From an uncultured Roseateles sp. (GTDB lineage: Bacteria > Pseudomonadota > Gammaproteobacteria > Burkholderiales > Burkholderiaceae), in assembly GCA_946886855.1 (NCBI GenBank), contig CAMPJJ010000025.1, forward strand, positions 1-53,828: a stretch of DNA of 53,828 nt. Reading direction: 5' to 3'. The position numbers and the translations under genes are program-made. Below, one piece after another: positions 44,444 to 53,803 of the stretch. Positions within the stretch are counted from its first letter, which is position 1, and each line of letters begins with the position of its first letter. The notes beneath the pieces are model-generated. The model saw nothing but the letters and a program-made list of their open reading frames with translations, had not been told where the DNA came from and did not search any database.

Positions 44444-45691
44444 ATGACACCCAGCGCCATCTCCCTACTGTTCTCCATCGGCCTAGCCATCCTGCCGCTG
44501 GGGGCGGTGTACTGGCCGGAATCGCTCGGCACGCTGGCGGCCTCGCCAGGCTTGCTCTTCCTACTTGCTGCGGTGCTGCTCGCACCGTTCTCGCGGCCGC
44601 GGCGCATGCCGGTCTTCCATCAGCTCAAGCTCAAACGGCTGATGTTTGTCCCCGTCGCCGGCTCGATAGTCTCGCTGGCTGTCTTCGGCTTCAATCCGAT
44701 GTTCGCGGCCAAGTTCTTCAGCGTCGGGCTGCTGTCGCTGCTGTGGCTGTCGCCACTGCTGCTGGCCGACTATCTGAGCATCCGCCACCTGCGGACCGCT
44801 GCGCTCGTCGGCATCGCGATCTGCGCTCTGGCGTACGTGTTCTCCGATCTGCTCAATGCTCTGCCCTCCGGGATCCGTGACATGCTGTTCGGAACGGCCT
44901 ATCAAGAAGCGAAGGAAGCACGACCGCGCGGCTTCTCGGAGGAGCCGTCCCAATTCTCAGCGACGTTCTCGCGTTTGCTGATTGTCTGGTATCTGATCGA
45001 GGAATCCCGACGCCGCTATAACGCCACGCGCCTAATCGCTTTCCTCTGCGGGCTGGCCGTGCTGCTGGTTGCGCTCGGATCCAAAGGCGCGGTGGTCGGC
45101 ATCGCCATCGCGATGCTCTCTTTCACCATGGGGCGCCGCCAGCTGCCTTACCTCGTGCTGGCAGTCCCCGCCGCCTGGTGGCTGGCCAATACGCAACTGG
45201 ATGCGCTGACGGTCGACATCGAGCAGTTCTCGTCCACAGCCACGCGCGCGACTCTGCTGGTGACTGGCATCGTCTCCACGCTGGCAAATCCCCTCGGATG
45301 GGGCTACTACGGGTTCTACGGTGCCATTCATTCGATCGGCGGCTGGTCCCTGGACTGGATCGGCGAACGATTTCCAGTGCTGCTCGTCTTCGAGGCGCGC
45401 GACATCATCGAAGAGTTGAACAACGTCTCCACCAAGTCGACCACGCTCGACTTCATGGTGACCTTCGGCTGGATGTTCTTCTGGCTGATGGTACGGATCG
45501 TCCAATCGATCCGCTTCCATGATCCGCGCGTTCGCGCTTGTGCCGTCTACGTCTTCATCTCGTCCTTCTCCACCAGCGGCCACCTGTCCATCCTGGGCTT
45601 CCTGGCTTTCGCAGTCATGCTGCGGCTCTACCCTCAAGCCGTCGGGACGCCCGCCTTCGCGGTGATGCGTCCCGTTCCGGCGACCACGTGA
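44444..45691 (+). CDS. O-antigen polymerase/ligase-type membrane protein (Wzy/WaaL-like)
   Basis: This 415-residue protein has about ten to twelve hydrophobic helices and a large hydrophilic loop at about residues 280-335, the profile of O-antigen polymerases and ligases. The loop contains GWSLDWIGERF and a short charged stretch; an arginine before it (TRATLL) is similar to the conserved residues of Wzy. Sequence conservation in the family is low, so polymerase and ligase cannot be separated. Its place in a Wzx/Wzz-dependent locus favours the polymerase. It is located 10 bases after the GT4 gene and 14 before the next. Confidence 0.75.
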   Translation: MTPSAISLLFSIGLAILPLGAVYWPESLGTLAASPGLLFLLAAVLLAPFSRPRRMPVFHQLKLKRLMFVPVAGSIVSLAVFGFNPMFAAKFFSVGLLSLLWLSPLLLADYLSIRHLRTAALVGIAICALAYVFSDLLNALPSGIRDMLFGTAYQEAKEARPRGFSEEPSQFSATFSRLLIVWYLIEESRRRYNATRLIAFLCGLAVLLVALGSKGAVVGIAIAMLSFTMGRRQLPYLVLAVPAAWWLANTQLDALTVDIEQFSSTATRATLLVTGIVSTLANPLGWGYYGFYGAIHSIGGWSLDWIGERFPVLLVFEARDIIEELNNVSTKSTTLDFMVTFGWMFFWLMVRIVQSIRFHDPRVRACAVYVFISSFSTSGHLSILGFLAFAVMLRLYPQAVGTPAFAVMRPVPATT

Positions 45692-45705
45692 TCCGGTTGT
45701 GTCCC

Positions 45706-46881
45706 ATGTCTTCCATCCCGTCTCCCGCTCGGCCCGCAGGTCGCAGCCTGCAACTGACCAAGTTCTATCCACCCATCAACGGCGGCATCGAGACTGCCGT
45801 CCGCGACATCGCCGATGGTCTGACCGCGCATCACTGGCAGGTCGAGATCCTCTGCGCCAACGTCCGGCGGCAGACTGTAGTGGAGCCGGGGCAGATTCCC
45901 GTGGCACGCGTGGCGTCCTGGGGGCAGGTCGCGTCGACCTCGATGACGCCGTCGCTGATCCCTTGGCTGTGGCGCCGCCAGCGGGAGCAGCAAGTAGTGC
46001 ATGTACATCTGCCCAACCCCATGGCCAATCTGGCGCTGTGGCTGACGCGCCCAAGGGCCAAGGTCGTGGTGCATTGGCACAGCGACATCGTCAAGCAGAA
46101 GAACCTACTCAAGCTCTACGCCCCGCTGCAGGACTGGCTACTGCGCCGCGCAGACGCGATCATTGCGACCTCCCCGCCTTACGCGGAGTCCTCGCCCTGG
46201 CTGCAGGCGCATCGCGAGAAGGTGCATTTCGTGCCTCTGTGCGTGCGTGACGTGGACACCCAGAGCGACTCCATCCAGCGTCGGGCAGCCGCGGCGGCAC
46301 TGCGCGCCAAGTATCCCGGCAAGCGCATCGTGTTTGCGCTCGGACGGATGACGTACTACAAGGGCTTCGACTTGCTGATCGACGCCGCCGCGACGCTGGG
46401 CGACAACGTCGTCGTGCTCATCGGCGGCGGCGGCGAGTTGCTGGACACCTTGCGGGCCAAAGTTGCCCACTCCGGGTTGTCCGACCGCGTCCATTTGCTA
46501 GGCCGCATCGCCGATGCCGACCTGCCGTCGTATTACGAAGCTTGCGACCTCTTTTGCCTGCCGTCGTTGATGCGCTCCGAGGCTTTCGGCCTTGTGATGC
46601 TGGAGGCCATGTCACTGGCGCGCCCGGTGGTGGCCACGAACATCGTGGGTTCGGGCGTGCCGTGGGTCAACGTTCACGGCGACACCGGTCTAAACGCCGA
46701 ACCGGGAGATGTCTCGTCGCTGGCCACGGCCATCCGGCAAGTGCTGGATGATCCCGCGTTGGGTCAGCGTCTCGGCGAAGGTGGACGCCGCCGCTATGAA
46801 GCCCAGTTCACGATCGACAAGATGACCGAGGCGCTGACGCGGGTCTACGCGGCCATCGGCGTGTGCCCCGCGTCGAGCTGA
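45706..46881 (+). CDS. Family 4 glycosyltransferase
   Basis: This 391-residue GT-B enzyme has an N-terminal acceptor domain starting SLQLTKFYPPINGGIETAV (the glycine-rich loop of WaaG-like enzymes) and VHVHLPNPMANL. The C-terminal domain has FALGRMTYYKGFDLLIDA (start of the donor domain), HLLGRIADADLPSYYEACDL and the E-x7-E motif SEAFGLVMLEAMS. That domain order is standard for GT4. The donor sugar is unknown. The start at 45706 is chosen because earlier starts would lie inside the upstream membrane protein's gene. It converges with the minus-strand arm of the locus; only 56 bases separate the stop codons. Confidence 0.9.
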   Translation: MSSIPSPARPAGRSLQLTKFYPPINGGIETAVRDIADGLTAHHWQVEILCANVRRQTVVEPGQIPVARVASWGQVASTSMTPSLIPWLWRRQREQQVVHVHLPNPMANLALWLTRPRAKVVVHWHSDIVKQKNLLKLYAPLQDWLLRRADAIIATSPPYAESSPWLQAHREKVHFVPLCVRDVDTQSDSIQRRAAAAALRAKYPGKRIVFALGRMTYYKGFDLLIDAAATLGDNVVVLIGGGGELLDTLRAKVAHSGLSDRVHLLGRIADADLPSYYEACDLFCLPSLMRSEAFGLVMLEAMSLARPVVATNIVGSGVPWVNVHGDTGLNAEPGDVSSLATAIRQVLDDPALGQRLGEGGRRRYEAQFTIDKMTEALTRVYAAIGVCPASS

Positions 46882-46937
46882 GGCTCCATATCACGCCACC
46901 AGCCCGGATGCCGCCGCGTCAGGGCCGGACCGCGAAC

Positions 46938-48362
46938 TCACCTCGGCGTCAGGACGAACATCGGCACCCGGTGCTCTGCGAAGGCTTCCCGATTGGCCGA
47001 CTCGCCGAACGGGGGCATGTGATCGCCGACGATCACAACGAACGGCGTCGCCTCGGACGCTGCAAGGGCCGACTCCAACCGCGCCATCAGATCGCCCAAC
47101 TTGCCCACCAATTGACAGGCTTGCTCCGGCGTCGACGACGCCACGCAGGCGGCGCGCAGGTCCGCCGGGACCGGCACCGCGACGCGCAGCTCCAGCGGCA
47201 AATGGGTGTCCAAGGTAAGAGCGTATACGAAGCGCCGGGGCGCCTGGGCCTGCCGGACCGCCTGCTCGATCACCGCGCTGTCGCACACGCCCGGGAAAGC
47301 TCGATTGCAGTTCATCGGGGTCGCCGCGTCTGAGGTAGGCCACAACCAGGGCTTCAGGCCGATCCTAGGCCACCAGTCCGCGCGATCGAACATGCGCAGC
47401 CCGAACCCGTGGATTCCGGTGCTGCTCACGTCTTGGCGGGCCAGCAAGCGAGGAATGCACTCGGCGGCCTGGCGTTCATCCAACCGGGAGTAATGCCCCT
47501 TAAGCCCGCACAAGGTGCGCAGTTCGCCGGACGTCGTGGAACCGACGAATTCCTCACTCGAGGACTCGATCAACCATCGCGCTTCCAGTCGCGCCGTCGC
47601 AAGACGTCGATGCAGCCAAGCTTGCAGCTTCTCGTCACGAGGCAGACCCATCGACTCCACGAGCACCAGCATTGACGTGCGACCGGGATGCGACGTCTGC
47701 CAGCCCCTCAAAACCTTGAACGTCACAGGATCACTCATGGCCACCGGCGGTCCGACTGCCAGCAGGCCGCGGCGCTCCGACCGCCAGACATTCCATCCGG
47801 GACTGCCTGCGAAGTTCATGCTGACGACACGGCTGTCCTTGTCCAGCCCAAAGATGTGGAAAGACCCGTTGGCGATGTCACAGCCGGCGGCCAGCAGCGC
47901 CAATCCGAACAACGGCCAGGCGAGTCGTGTGTTGCGCCGGGTCAACCACAGCGTCAGCCACATGCAGGCCGCGAATCCGAGCGCCAGTCCCAGCACGGAA
48001 GGCGACAGGAAGGTTCGCAGGTCCAGCATGTCAACGAACCGCACGGCATCAACGAAGTCCAGCGCCGACATGAAGTGGTAGTTCTTCGCCGCAGCGCGGA
48101 TGAAATCGGCTGCCCAGGCAACCAGCAAGGCCAGCCCGCCAGCGAGCGTCGACACGCAGGCCAGCGCCGCAGCGACCAACAGATCCAAGTTAAACAGCGG
48201 TCGTTCTTCGGCGCGCGGCGCGTGGAAGATCCACGCGCCAAGCCAAGATGGAGCATGCAGCACCGCGACGACGCAGAGGAAGCGGACGAGGACCGAAGGC
48301 CACGAAGGCGGGCAATACGCGCCGCCCATCCTCGCGGGACGCTTGAACCTGCCGATGATCAT
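46938..48362 (-). CDS. Membrane phosphoglycerol-transferase/LTA-synthase-like enzyme
   Basis: This 474-residue protein has four or five N-terminal helices (about residues 20-185) and an alkaline-phosphatase-superfamily domain from about residue 240. That domain shows LVLVESMGLP (metal-binding glutamate), GSTTSGELRTLCGL (likely nucleophile threonine), IHGFGLRMFDRADWW, LTLDTHLPLELR and VIVGDHMPPFGE. This is the pattern of LtaS, OpgB and EptA-type enzymes that move a phosphoglycerol or phosphoethanolamine group outside the cytoplasm. It overlaps the upstream GDPD-like gene by four bases. Substrate is inferred from the family and the locus, not seen. Confidence 0.75.
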   Translation of the reverse strand: MIIGRFKRPARMGGAYCPPSWPSVLVRFLCVVAVLHAPSWLGAWIFHAPRAEERPLFNLDLLVAAALACVSTLAGGLALLVAWAADFIRAAAKNYHFMSALDFVDAVRFVDMLDLRTFLSPSVLGLALGFAACMWLTLWLTRRNTRLAWPLFGLALLAAGCDIANGSFHIFGLDKDSRVVSMNFAGSPGWNVWRSERRGLLAVGPPVAMSDPVTFKVLRGWQTSHPGRTSMLVLVESMGLPRDEKLQAWLHRRLATARLEARWLIESSSEEFVGSTTSGELRTLCGLKGHYSRLDERQAAECIPRLLARQDVSSTGIHGFGLRMFDRADWWPRIGLKPWLWPTSDAATPMNCNRAFPGVCDSAVIEQAVRQAQAPRRFVYALTLDTHLPLELRVAVPVPADLRAACVASSTPEQACQLVGKLGDLMARLESALAASEATPFVVIVGDHMPPFGESANREAFAEHRVPMFVLTPR

Positions 48363-49240
48363 GACGGATCCTTTTGCGACCAGGTTCCGCAGTTCAAGGT
48401 GGACAGCACGTACGCACCATCTGCGCCGCGTCGTGCGATCTCCCAGGCAGCACAATCGCGCACCGGATGAACCAGCGTCACCGCGTCCTCTGGACGGTGC
48501 GACAGAGCGGGGAGACGGTCAATCGGCAAGGCCAACGCACGCCCCCCGATCCGCGCCATGTGGGCAGCAACGTGGTCGATGCGACGGTGGGAGAGATACG
48601 CGGTCACGATCGGGCCCGGCAGATCCGCCTCGGACTGCCACCGCCTGAACAGCGCTACGTCTTCAGGCCGGTACAGTTGGAAGATGATCCGGCGCGCGAC
48701 GTCGGAACCCTTGACCCGGTCCACCACGCGCCGCCCGGCCGTCTCGAAGGTGGTTTTGATATCTAGGACGAGCCACGCGTCCGAGGGCAGGGCTTCAAGC
48801 AAGGTGTCGAAAGTGCAACCGTCGTTCCATTGACTGACCTGCGGGCCCGGATCGTGCTGACAACGTAGCTCGCCGGCCTCCTCCACCAGATCAACCTCCA
48901 GTAGAAGGAAACCCGCCGCGTGGGCGCGGGCGGCAGCGGCCAGCGTATTGGCGGTAGGGGCTCCGGATTCCCCAAGCGCATGCGCGATGCGCAGTGCCGG
49001 ATCGGCGGCCCTTAGCCAGATGTAATTCTGTCCCGAGCGCAGCGTAGGCGCGGCGGCCCAGTCCTCGTCCGAATGCACGCGCGTCAGCGAATCCATCAAA
49101 TGCTCGCCCAGCAGGTTGGCATCGACGCGATGCAACCACTGACGTCCCCCGGTAGTCCCTGCCAGACCGAGCAGTACCACCAGCATCGCTGCCGTTCCCC
49201 AGGCCAACGCTGCGGCGGTGCGCCTCACTTGCACTTTCAT
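48359..49240 (-). CDS. Glycerophosphodiester phosphodiesterase-like protein
   Basis: This 293-residue exported or membrane-anchored protein has an N-terminal helix (residues 9-27) and a TIM-barrel domain of the GDPD type. The diagnostic stretch is TANTLAAAARAHAAGF followed by LLLEVDLVEEAGELRCQHD, which supplies the metal-binding E, D and the catalytic HD. The usual HRG near the start is altered to H-A-L-G, so activity may be reduced or shifted. AAGGGA precedes the ATG at 49240. Its stop overlaps the phosphoglycerol-transferase-like gene by four bases, forming a pair. Confidence 0.7.
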   Translation of the reverse strand: MKVQVRRTAAALAWGTAAMLVVLLGLAGTTGGRQWLHRVDANLLGEHLMDSLTRVHSDEDWAAAPTLRSGQNYIWLRAADPALRIAHALGESGAPTANTLAAAARAHAAGFLLLEVDLVEEAGELRCQHDPGPQVSQWNDGCTFDTLLEALPSDAWLVLDIKTTFETAGRRVVDRVKGSDVARRIIFQLYRPEDVALFRRWQSEADLPGPIVTAYLSHRRIDHVAAHMARIGGRALALPIDRLPALSHRPEDAVTLVHPVRDCAAWEIARRGADGAYVLSTLNCGTWSQKDPS

Positions 49241-49286
49241 CAGGTCCCTTCCTTTCAGAATTCGTTTCCCAAGGTAGGAACGCCGT

Positions 49287-51194
49287 TCATTCACCGTCAT
49301 TTGGTCGCGCGGCGCCAGGACTTTGGCGGTGTTGCAGCGAGTCGTACTCGGTCACCCAGCGTCGCAGGCCATCCACCACGGCGTCCCGAGCGACCTGTTC
49401 CTGCTCTGTCGATGCGGCGATCCAACCGATTAGTCCGCCTCCGCCAGCGATCGTGCCCAGCTTCGCGATCCTCACCCGTGCGATCCGCGTTGGCAGCGTC
49501 CGGTCCGAATCCGCGATCAGCTCTTCATACAGCTTCTCCCCGGGCCGCAGGCCGGTGAAGCGGATGCCGATCTCCTGCTCCGAGCGCCCCGCCATCCGGA
49601 TCATGGTCTTCGCCAGATCCACGATCTTCACCGGGTCCCCCATGTCCAGCACCAGCACCTGGCCGCTTTCCCCGATCGCACCAGCCTGCAGCACCAGCCG
49701 CGCCGCCTCGGGGATGGTCATGAAGTAGCGAATGATGTCCGGGTGCGTGACGGTGACCGGCCCGCCCTTCGCGATCTGCTCCTTGAACTTCGGGATCACG
49801 CTGCCGCTACTGCCGAGAACGTTGCCGAACCGCACCGCCATGAACTTCGTCGAATGCCCTTGCCCGGCCATGTGGCTGATGACGAGTTCCGCCGCGCGCT
49901 TCGTCGCCCCCATCACGTTCGTCGGATTCACCGCCTTGTCCGTCGAGATCATCACGAACCGCTCCGCGCCTGATTCAGCAGCCGCCACGCATGCGTGATA
50001 CGTCCCCAACGTGTTGTTCCTCAACGCCGCCCACGCGTTCTCCTCCTCCATCAACGGCACATGCTTGTAAGCCGCTGCATGGAAGACGATCTGCGGCCGG
50101 TACTTCCCAAACGTGAACCGCAGGTGCTCCAGGTCCTTCACATCCCCGATCAACCGCACCAGCGGGATGTGCGGGAACTTCTCGCTCAGTTCCTGCTCGA
50201 TCGAATACAGCGCGAACTCGCTCAGCTCATACAGCACGATCTTCGACGGCCCATACCGCGCCACCTGCCGGCACAGCTCCGACCCGATCGATCCGCCCGC
50301 GCCGGTGATCAGCACCACCTTCCCGCCGATGCACTCGCTGATGCCGCCTTCATCGAGCTCCACCGGCTCGCGCCCCAGCAGGTCCTCCGGCTCGATGTCG
50401 CGAACCTGGTTCACCGCCCGTCCCGCCAGCAGTTCCTGGCTGCTCGGCACCGTCAGCACCGCCAACCCCGTCTTGCCCGCCAGGTCCAGCGCGCGGCGCC
50501 GTTCCACCGTCGTCGCCGCCGGCATCGCCACGATCACATGCGTGATGCCGTGCATGTCCGCCAGCCGCGTCGCGTCCTCCAGCGTGCCGATCACCGGCAC
50601 CCCGGCCACCCGCGCGCCGCGCTTCTCCGGCGCGTCGTCCAGGTAGCCGACAACCACCCAGCCCTGCTGATGCTGGATCCCCGCCACCAGCAGGCGCCCC
50701 GCGTCCCCCGCGCCCATCACCAGCGCGCGCCGCTGCTCCAGCGCGCTCCCGCTGATGCGGCTGCGCATGTGCTCGTAGAGCATGCGATAGCCCATGCGCA
50801 TCGTCGCCAGCGCCATCAGCGTGAACACCGGATGCAGCGCCAGCACCGCGCGCGGCACCTTCGTGAGCTGCGCCATCAGCACGCCCACCGCCGCGATCAG
50901 GCCCGCGAGGATGCACACCGCCGCCAGCCGCTTCACCTCGCCGAAACCGCTGAAGCGCCACATCCCCTTGGGCACGCGGAACAGCTTCAGGAACAGCGCG
51001 TACAGCGCGACGATGCCCAGCATCACCCAGTGGTCGTAGTCGGGCCGGGCCTCGAACCAGCGCTCGAATCCCAGCCGGAACAGATACGTCGCCTGCCACG
51101 CGAGCGCCACCGCCGCCATGTCCAGCGCGAGCGCCGCCGCCTCGCGGTACGGGCGGATGCGCGTCAGGAATGCGTCCAGGGACAACCAGTTCAT
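49287..51194 (-). CDS. Nucleotide-sugar 4,6-dehydratase, long membrane form (WbpM/PglF-like)
   Basis: This 635-residue protein has four transmembrane helices (about residues 18-130), a CoA-binding-like Rossmann domain (about 150-260) and a C-terminal SDR domain. The SDR part has ITGAGGSIGSELCRQV (about 296-311) and STDKAVNPTNVMGATKRAAE, where methionine replaces the usual catalytic tyrosine as in WbpM and PglF. It is expected to convert UDP-GlcNAc to UDP-4-keto-6-deoxy-GlcNAc. It fits with the aminotransferase at 51832 and the initiating transferase at 51227 in a bacillosamine- or FucNAc-type pathway. The gap to the transferase gene is 32 bases. Confidence 0.9.
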   Translation of the reverse strand: MNWLSLDAFLTRIRPYREAAALALDMAAVALAWQATYLFRLGFERWFEARPDYDHWVMLGIVALYALFLKLFRVPKGMWRFSGFGEVKRLAAVCILAGLIAAVGVLMAQLTKVPRAVLALHPVFTLMALATMRMGYRMLYEHMRSRISGSALEQRRALVMGAGDAGRLLVAGIQHQQGWVVVGYLDDAPEKRGARVAGVPVIGTLEDATRLADMHGITHVIVAMPAATTVERRRALDLAGKTGLAVLTVPSSQELLAGRAVNQVRDIEPEDLLGREPVELDEGGISECIGGKVVLITGAGGSIGSELCRQVARYGPSKIVLYELSEFALYSIEQELSEKFPHIPLVRLIGDVKDLEHLRFTFGKYRPQIVFHAAAYKHVPLMEEENAWAALRNNTLGTYHACVAAAESGAERFVMISTDKAVNPTNVMGATKRAAELVISHMAGQGHSTKFMAVRFGNVLGSSGSVIPKFKEQIAKGGPVTVTHPDIIRYFMTIPEAARLVLQAGAIGESGQVLVLDMGDPVKIVDLAKTMIRMAGRSEQEIGIRFTGLRPGEKLYEELIADSDRTLPTRIARVRIAKLGTIAGGGGLIGWIAASTEQEQVARDAVVDGLRRWVTEYDSLQHRQSPGAARPNDGE

Positions 51195-51226
51195 CGTGTG
51201 CTCTTGTTCTCTTGTTCTCGGTGCTC

Positions 51227-51820
51227 TCAGGCCTTGATCGCGCCCAGCGTCGCCAGGATCAGCCGGATGTCCCCACCCAGGCTGGCATTGCGCACATAGT
51301 CCGCCGCCAGCCGCAGCTTCATCGGCATGACGACCTCGACGTACTCGCGCTCGGGATCCTCCGCCTGCGCCAGCAGCTCGCTCTCATTGCGGAAACTCAG
51401 CGACGCCGGATCCGTGATGCCCGGCCGCACCGACAGCACCAGCGCGCGCAGCTCCTCCGGGTACAGCGCCACGTAGCGCGGCACCTCGGGACGCGGCCCC
51501 ACCAGGCTCATCGCGCCGCGCAGCACATCCCACAGCTGCGGCAGCTCGTCGACCTTGCTCGCCCGCAGCCAGCGGCCGCTGCGCGTGATGCGCGCGTCGT
51601 CGCCGATGGTGATCTGCGGGCCGAGCTTCGGCGCATCGACCCGCATCGTCCGGAACTTGTGGATGCGGAAGGTCCGCCCGAAGCGCCCCACCCGCTCCTG
51701 CCGGAACATCACCGGCCCGCGCGAATCCAGCTTGACCCACGCCGCCACGGCCAGCAGCAGCGGGCTCAGCAGCAGCAGGCCCACGCCGGCGCAGAGGATG
51801 TCGAAGAGTCGCTTGGCCAT
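51227..51820 (-). CDS. Initiating sugar-1-phosphate transferase (PglC/WbaP-C-terminal type)
   Basis: This 197-residue monotopic enzyme transfers a sugar-1-phosphate to undecaprenyl phosphate. The N-terminal re-entrant helix KRLFDILCAGVGLLLLSPLL leads to KFRTMRVDAP and then to the catalytic Asp-Glu dyad in KVDELPQLWDVLRGAMS; SLVGPRPEVP follows. The length fits the minimal PglC form, not the long WbaP form with N-terminal helices. It is likely to prefer a bacillosamine-like UDP sugar, given its neighbours. The locus also carries a WecA-type enzyme, so two initiating enzymes are present. Confidence 0.92.
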   Translation of the reverse strand: MAKRLFDILCAGVGLLLLSPLLLAVAAWVKLDSRGPVMFRQERVGRFGRTFRIHKFRTMRVDAPKLGPQITIGDDARITRSGRWLRASKVDELPQLWDVLRGAMSLVGPRPEVPRYVALYPEELRALVLSVRPGITDPASLSFRNESELLAQAEDPEREYVEVVMPMKLRLAADYVRNASLGGDIRLILATLGAIKA

Positions 51821-51831
51821 CGGCCGTCCGC

Positions 51832-53040
51832 TCAGAAGCCCAGGCTGCGGCGCACCGCCGCGATCACGCGCTCGACCTGCTCGTCGGTCATCGCCGTGTA
51901 GAGCGGGATCGTCACCGTGCGCTCATACGCCTTCTGCGACTCCGGGAACATCTCCGGCGTCAGGCCGTAGCGCTCCTGCCAGTACGGATGCTGGTGCAGC
52001 GGCACGTAGTGCACGCTGCAGCCGATGCCCTGCTCGAACATGCGCTCGATGAAGAGGTCGCGCGACACGCCGGCCGCCACGGCCGCATCGGACAGGCGCA
52101 GCACGTACAGGTGCCAGCTGTGGACGTCCTCGTTGGGCGCCTTCGGCGGCAGGATCAGCGGCAGGTCGGCGAGCGCCTCGAAGTAGCGCGCCGCGATCTG
52201 CTCGCGCCGCTTCTGGAAGGCCGGCAGCCGCTTGAGCTGGTGCAGCCCCAGCGCCGCGGCGATGTCGGTCAGGTTGTACTTGAAGCCGGGCGCGACGATC
52301 TCGTAGTACCAGCTCGGCACCTTCGCGGTGAAGCGGTCGAACGCATCGCGGTTGATGCCGTGCAGCCGCATCACGCGCGCACGCTTGGCCAGCTCCGGAT
52401 CGCGCGTGACCAGCATGCCGCCCTCGCCCGTCGTCATCGTCTTGTTGGCGTAGAAGCTGAACACGGTGGCGTTGCTGCCCATCGTGCCGATCAGCTCCTT
52501 CTCCAGCGTCGTGGGCAGCGCGTGCGCGGCGTCCTCGACCACCTTCAGGCCGTGCTTGCGCGCGATGTCCAGCAGCGTCAGCATGTCGACCGCCAGGCCG
52601 GCATAGTGCACCGGGATGATCGCCTTCGTGCGCGGCGTGATCGCGGCCTCGATCTGGTCGATCGCGATGTTCATCGTCGCCGGGTCGATGTCGACCAGCT
52701 TCACGTCCGCGCCCAGGTAACGCACCACCTCCGCCGTCGCGGTGAAGGTGTGCGTCGTCGTGATGACCTCGTCGCCGGGGCCGATGCCCAGGGCCTCCAG
52801 CGCCAGGTGCAGGCCGGCGGTCGCGGAATTGACCGCGATGCATTCGATCTGCGGCTCGGCCAGGAATTCGGCGAAGGCCTGCTCGAAGCGCTTGGCCTTC
52901 GGGCCGGTCGTGATCCAGCCGCTCTTGAGCGTGTCGACGACCTCGGCGATCTCCTCGTCGCCCAGCTCGGGCAGCGCGAAGGGAAGGAAGGGCAGCTTGG
53001 CGTCGGCCTGGCGCTCGGACTTCGGATCGGTGGTGCTCAT
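51832..53040 (-). CDS. DegT/DnrJ/EryC1/StrS sugar aminotransferase (PglE-like)
   Basis: This 402-residue PLP enzyme has [11 protein letters not shown] (about residues 166-176) with Asp170, and [17 protein letters not shown] (about 194-210) with the Schiff-base Lys200. The N-terminal [20 protein letters not shown] and [14 protein letters not shown] are typical of 4-aminotransferases acting on UDP-4-keto-6-deoxy-GlcNAc. It is 12 bases from the PglC-like gene and overlaps the upstream methyltransferase by four bases. It is not a recent copy of the aminotransferase at 39723. No PglD-type acetyltransferase is visible next to it. Confidence 0.9.
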   Translation of the reverse strand: MSTTDPKSERQADAKLPFLPFALPELGDEEIAEVVDTLKSGWITTGPKAKRFEQAFAEFLAEPQIECIAVNSATAGLHLALEALGIGPGDEVITTTHTFTATAEVVRYLGADVKLVDIDPATMNIAIDQIEAAITPRTKAIIPVHYAGLAVDMLTLLDIARKHGLKVVEDAAHALPTTLEKELIGTMGSNATVFSFYANKTMTTGEGGMLVTRDPELAKRARVMRLHGINRDAFDRFTAKVPSWYYEIVAPGFKYNLTDIAAALGLHQLKRLPAFQKRREQIAARYFEALADLPLILPPKAPNEDVHSWHLYVLRLSDAAVAAGVSRDLFIERMFEQGIGCSVHYVPLHQHPYWQERYGLTPEMFPESQKAYERTVTIPLYTAMTDEQVERVIAAVRRSLGF

Positions 53041-53762
53041 GATGTCTTGGTGATCAGCGCCAGCACGTGGCTGCGCAGGAAGGGGATCGTGTTGAGGACG
53101 CGGTAGGCGCCAGGGTGGACGCGACAGGCGGCCCGCGCGATCGGCGGGGCCAGCGTGACGCGGCGCACCGCCAGGCGGCCCTCGGGGAACAGCGCGCGCA
53201 CGCGTCTGAGCGGCACGCCCCGGACGTCGGGATTGCGGGGATTGTCGACGATGAAGTCGTACCAGAGCACCGCGCCGCCCGGCTTCACCCAACGCCACAT
53301 CGCGTCGGCGAGCCGGCGCTGCAGGCCGTCATCCAGGATGGAGGAGAACACCGTCGACTGCAGCACCAGGTCCTGGCTGCCGGGCTCGACCTCCGCCTGC
53401 GAGGCGTCGCCCGCGAGCAGCCGCACCTGCCGCGGCAGCGCGGCGCGCGCGGCGTCGAGCCGCTCAGGCAGCAGCTCGATGCCGGTCAGGTGCTGCGGCA
53501 GCAGGCCCAGCCGCAGCATGTCCATCAGGTTGCCGCCCGCACCGCAGCCGACCTCGGCCATCCGCCAATCGCTCAACGGCACCGCGGGATCCGCCAGCGC
53601 CGCGCGATGCGACGCCAGCAGGCGCAGCATCGCAGCCTGACGCTCGTGCAGCATCTGCCAGACCTCGGGGCGCAGCAGGCTGTAGCGCTCCAGCCCGGCC
53701 AGCCGCTGGTCGCGGCGGGCGTATCGCTGGGCGATGGCCTGGAGTTCTCGGTCCTGGGTCAT
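53037..53762 (-). CDS. Class I SAM-dependent methyltransferase
   Basis: This 241-residue cytoplasmic protein has the AdoMet-binding motif [20 protein letters not shown] (about residues 68-87), an acidic residue ending the next strand in [11 protein letters not shown], and a post-II segment in [14 protein letters not shown]. The C-terminal part ending [13 protein letters not shown] is of the type found in polysaccharide-locus methyltransferases. A sugar or lipid-linked intermediate is the probable acceptor. Its stop overlaps the PglE-like gene by four bases, and its start lies 66 bases from the window edge. Confidence 0.8.
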   Translation of the reverse strand: MTQDRELQAIAQRYARRDQRLAGLERYSLLRPEVWQMLHERQAAMLRLLASHRAALADPAVPLSDWRMAEVGCGAGGNLMDMLRLGLLPQHLTGIELLPERLDAARAALPRQVRLLAGDASQAEVEPGSQDLVLQSTVFSSILDDGLQRRLADAMWRWVKPGGAVLWYDFIVDNPRNPDVRGVPLRRVRALFPEGRLAVRRVTLAPPIARAACRVHPGAYRVLNTIPFLRSHVLALITKTS

Positions 53763-53803
53763 GTCGTCGGCGGCGGTGGGCCGTGGTGAGGACTGCGTTG
53801 ATC

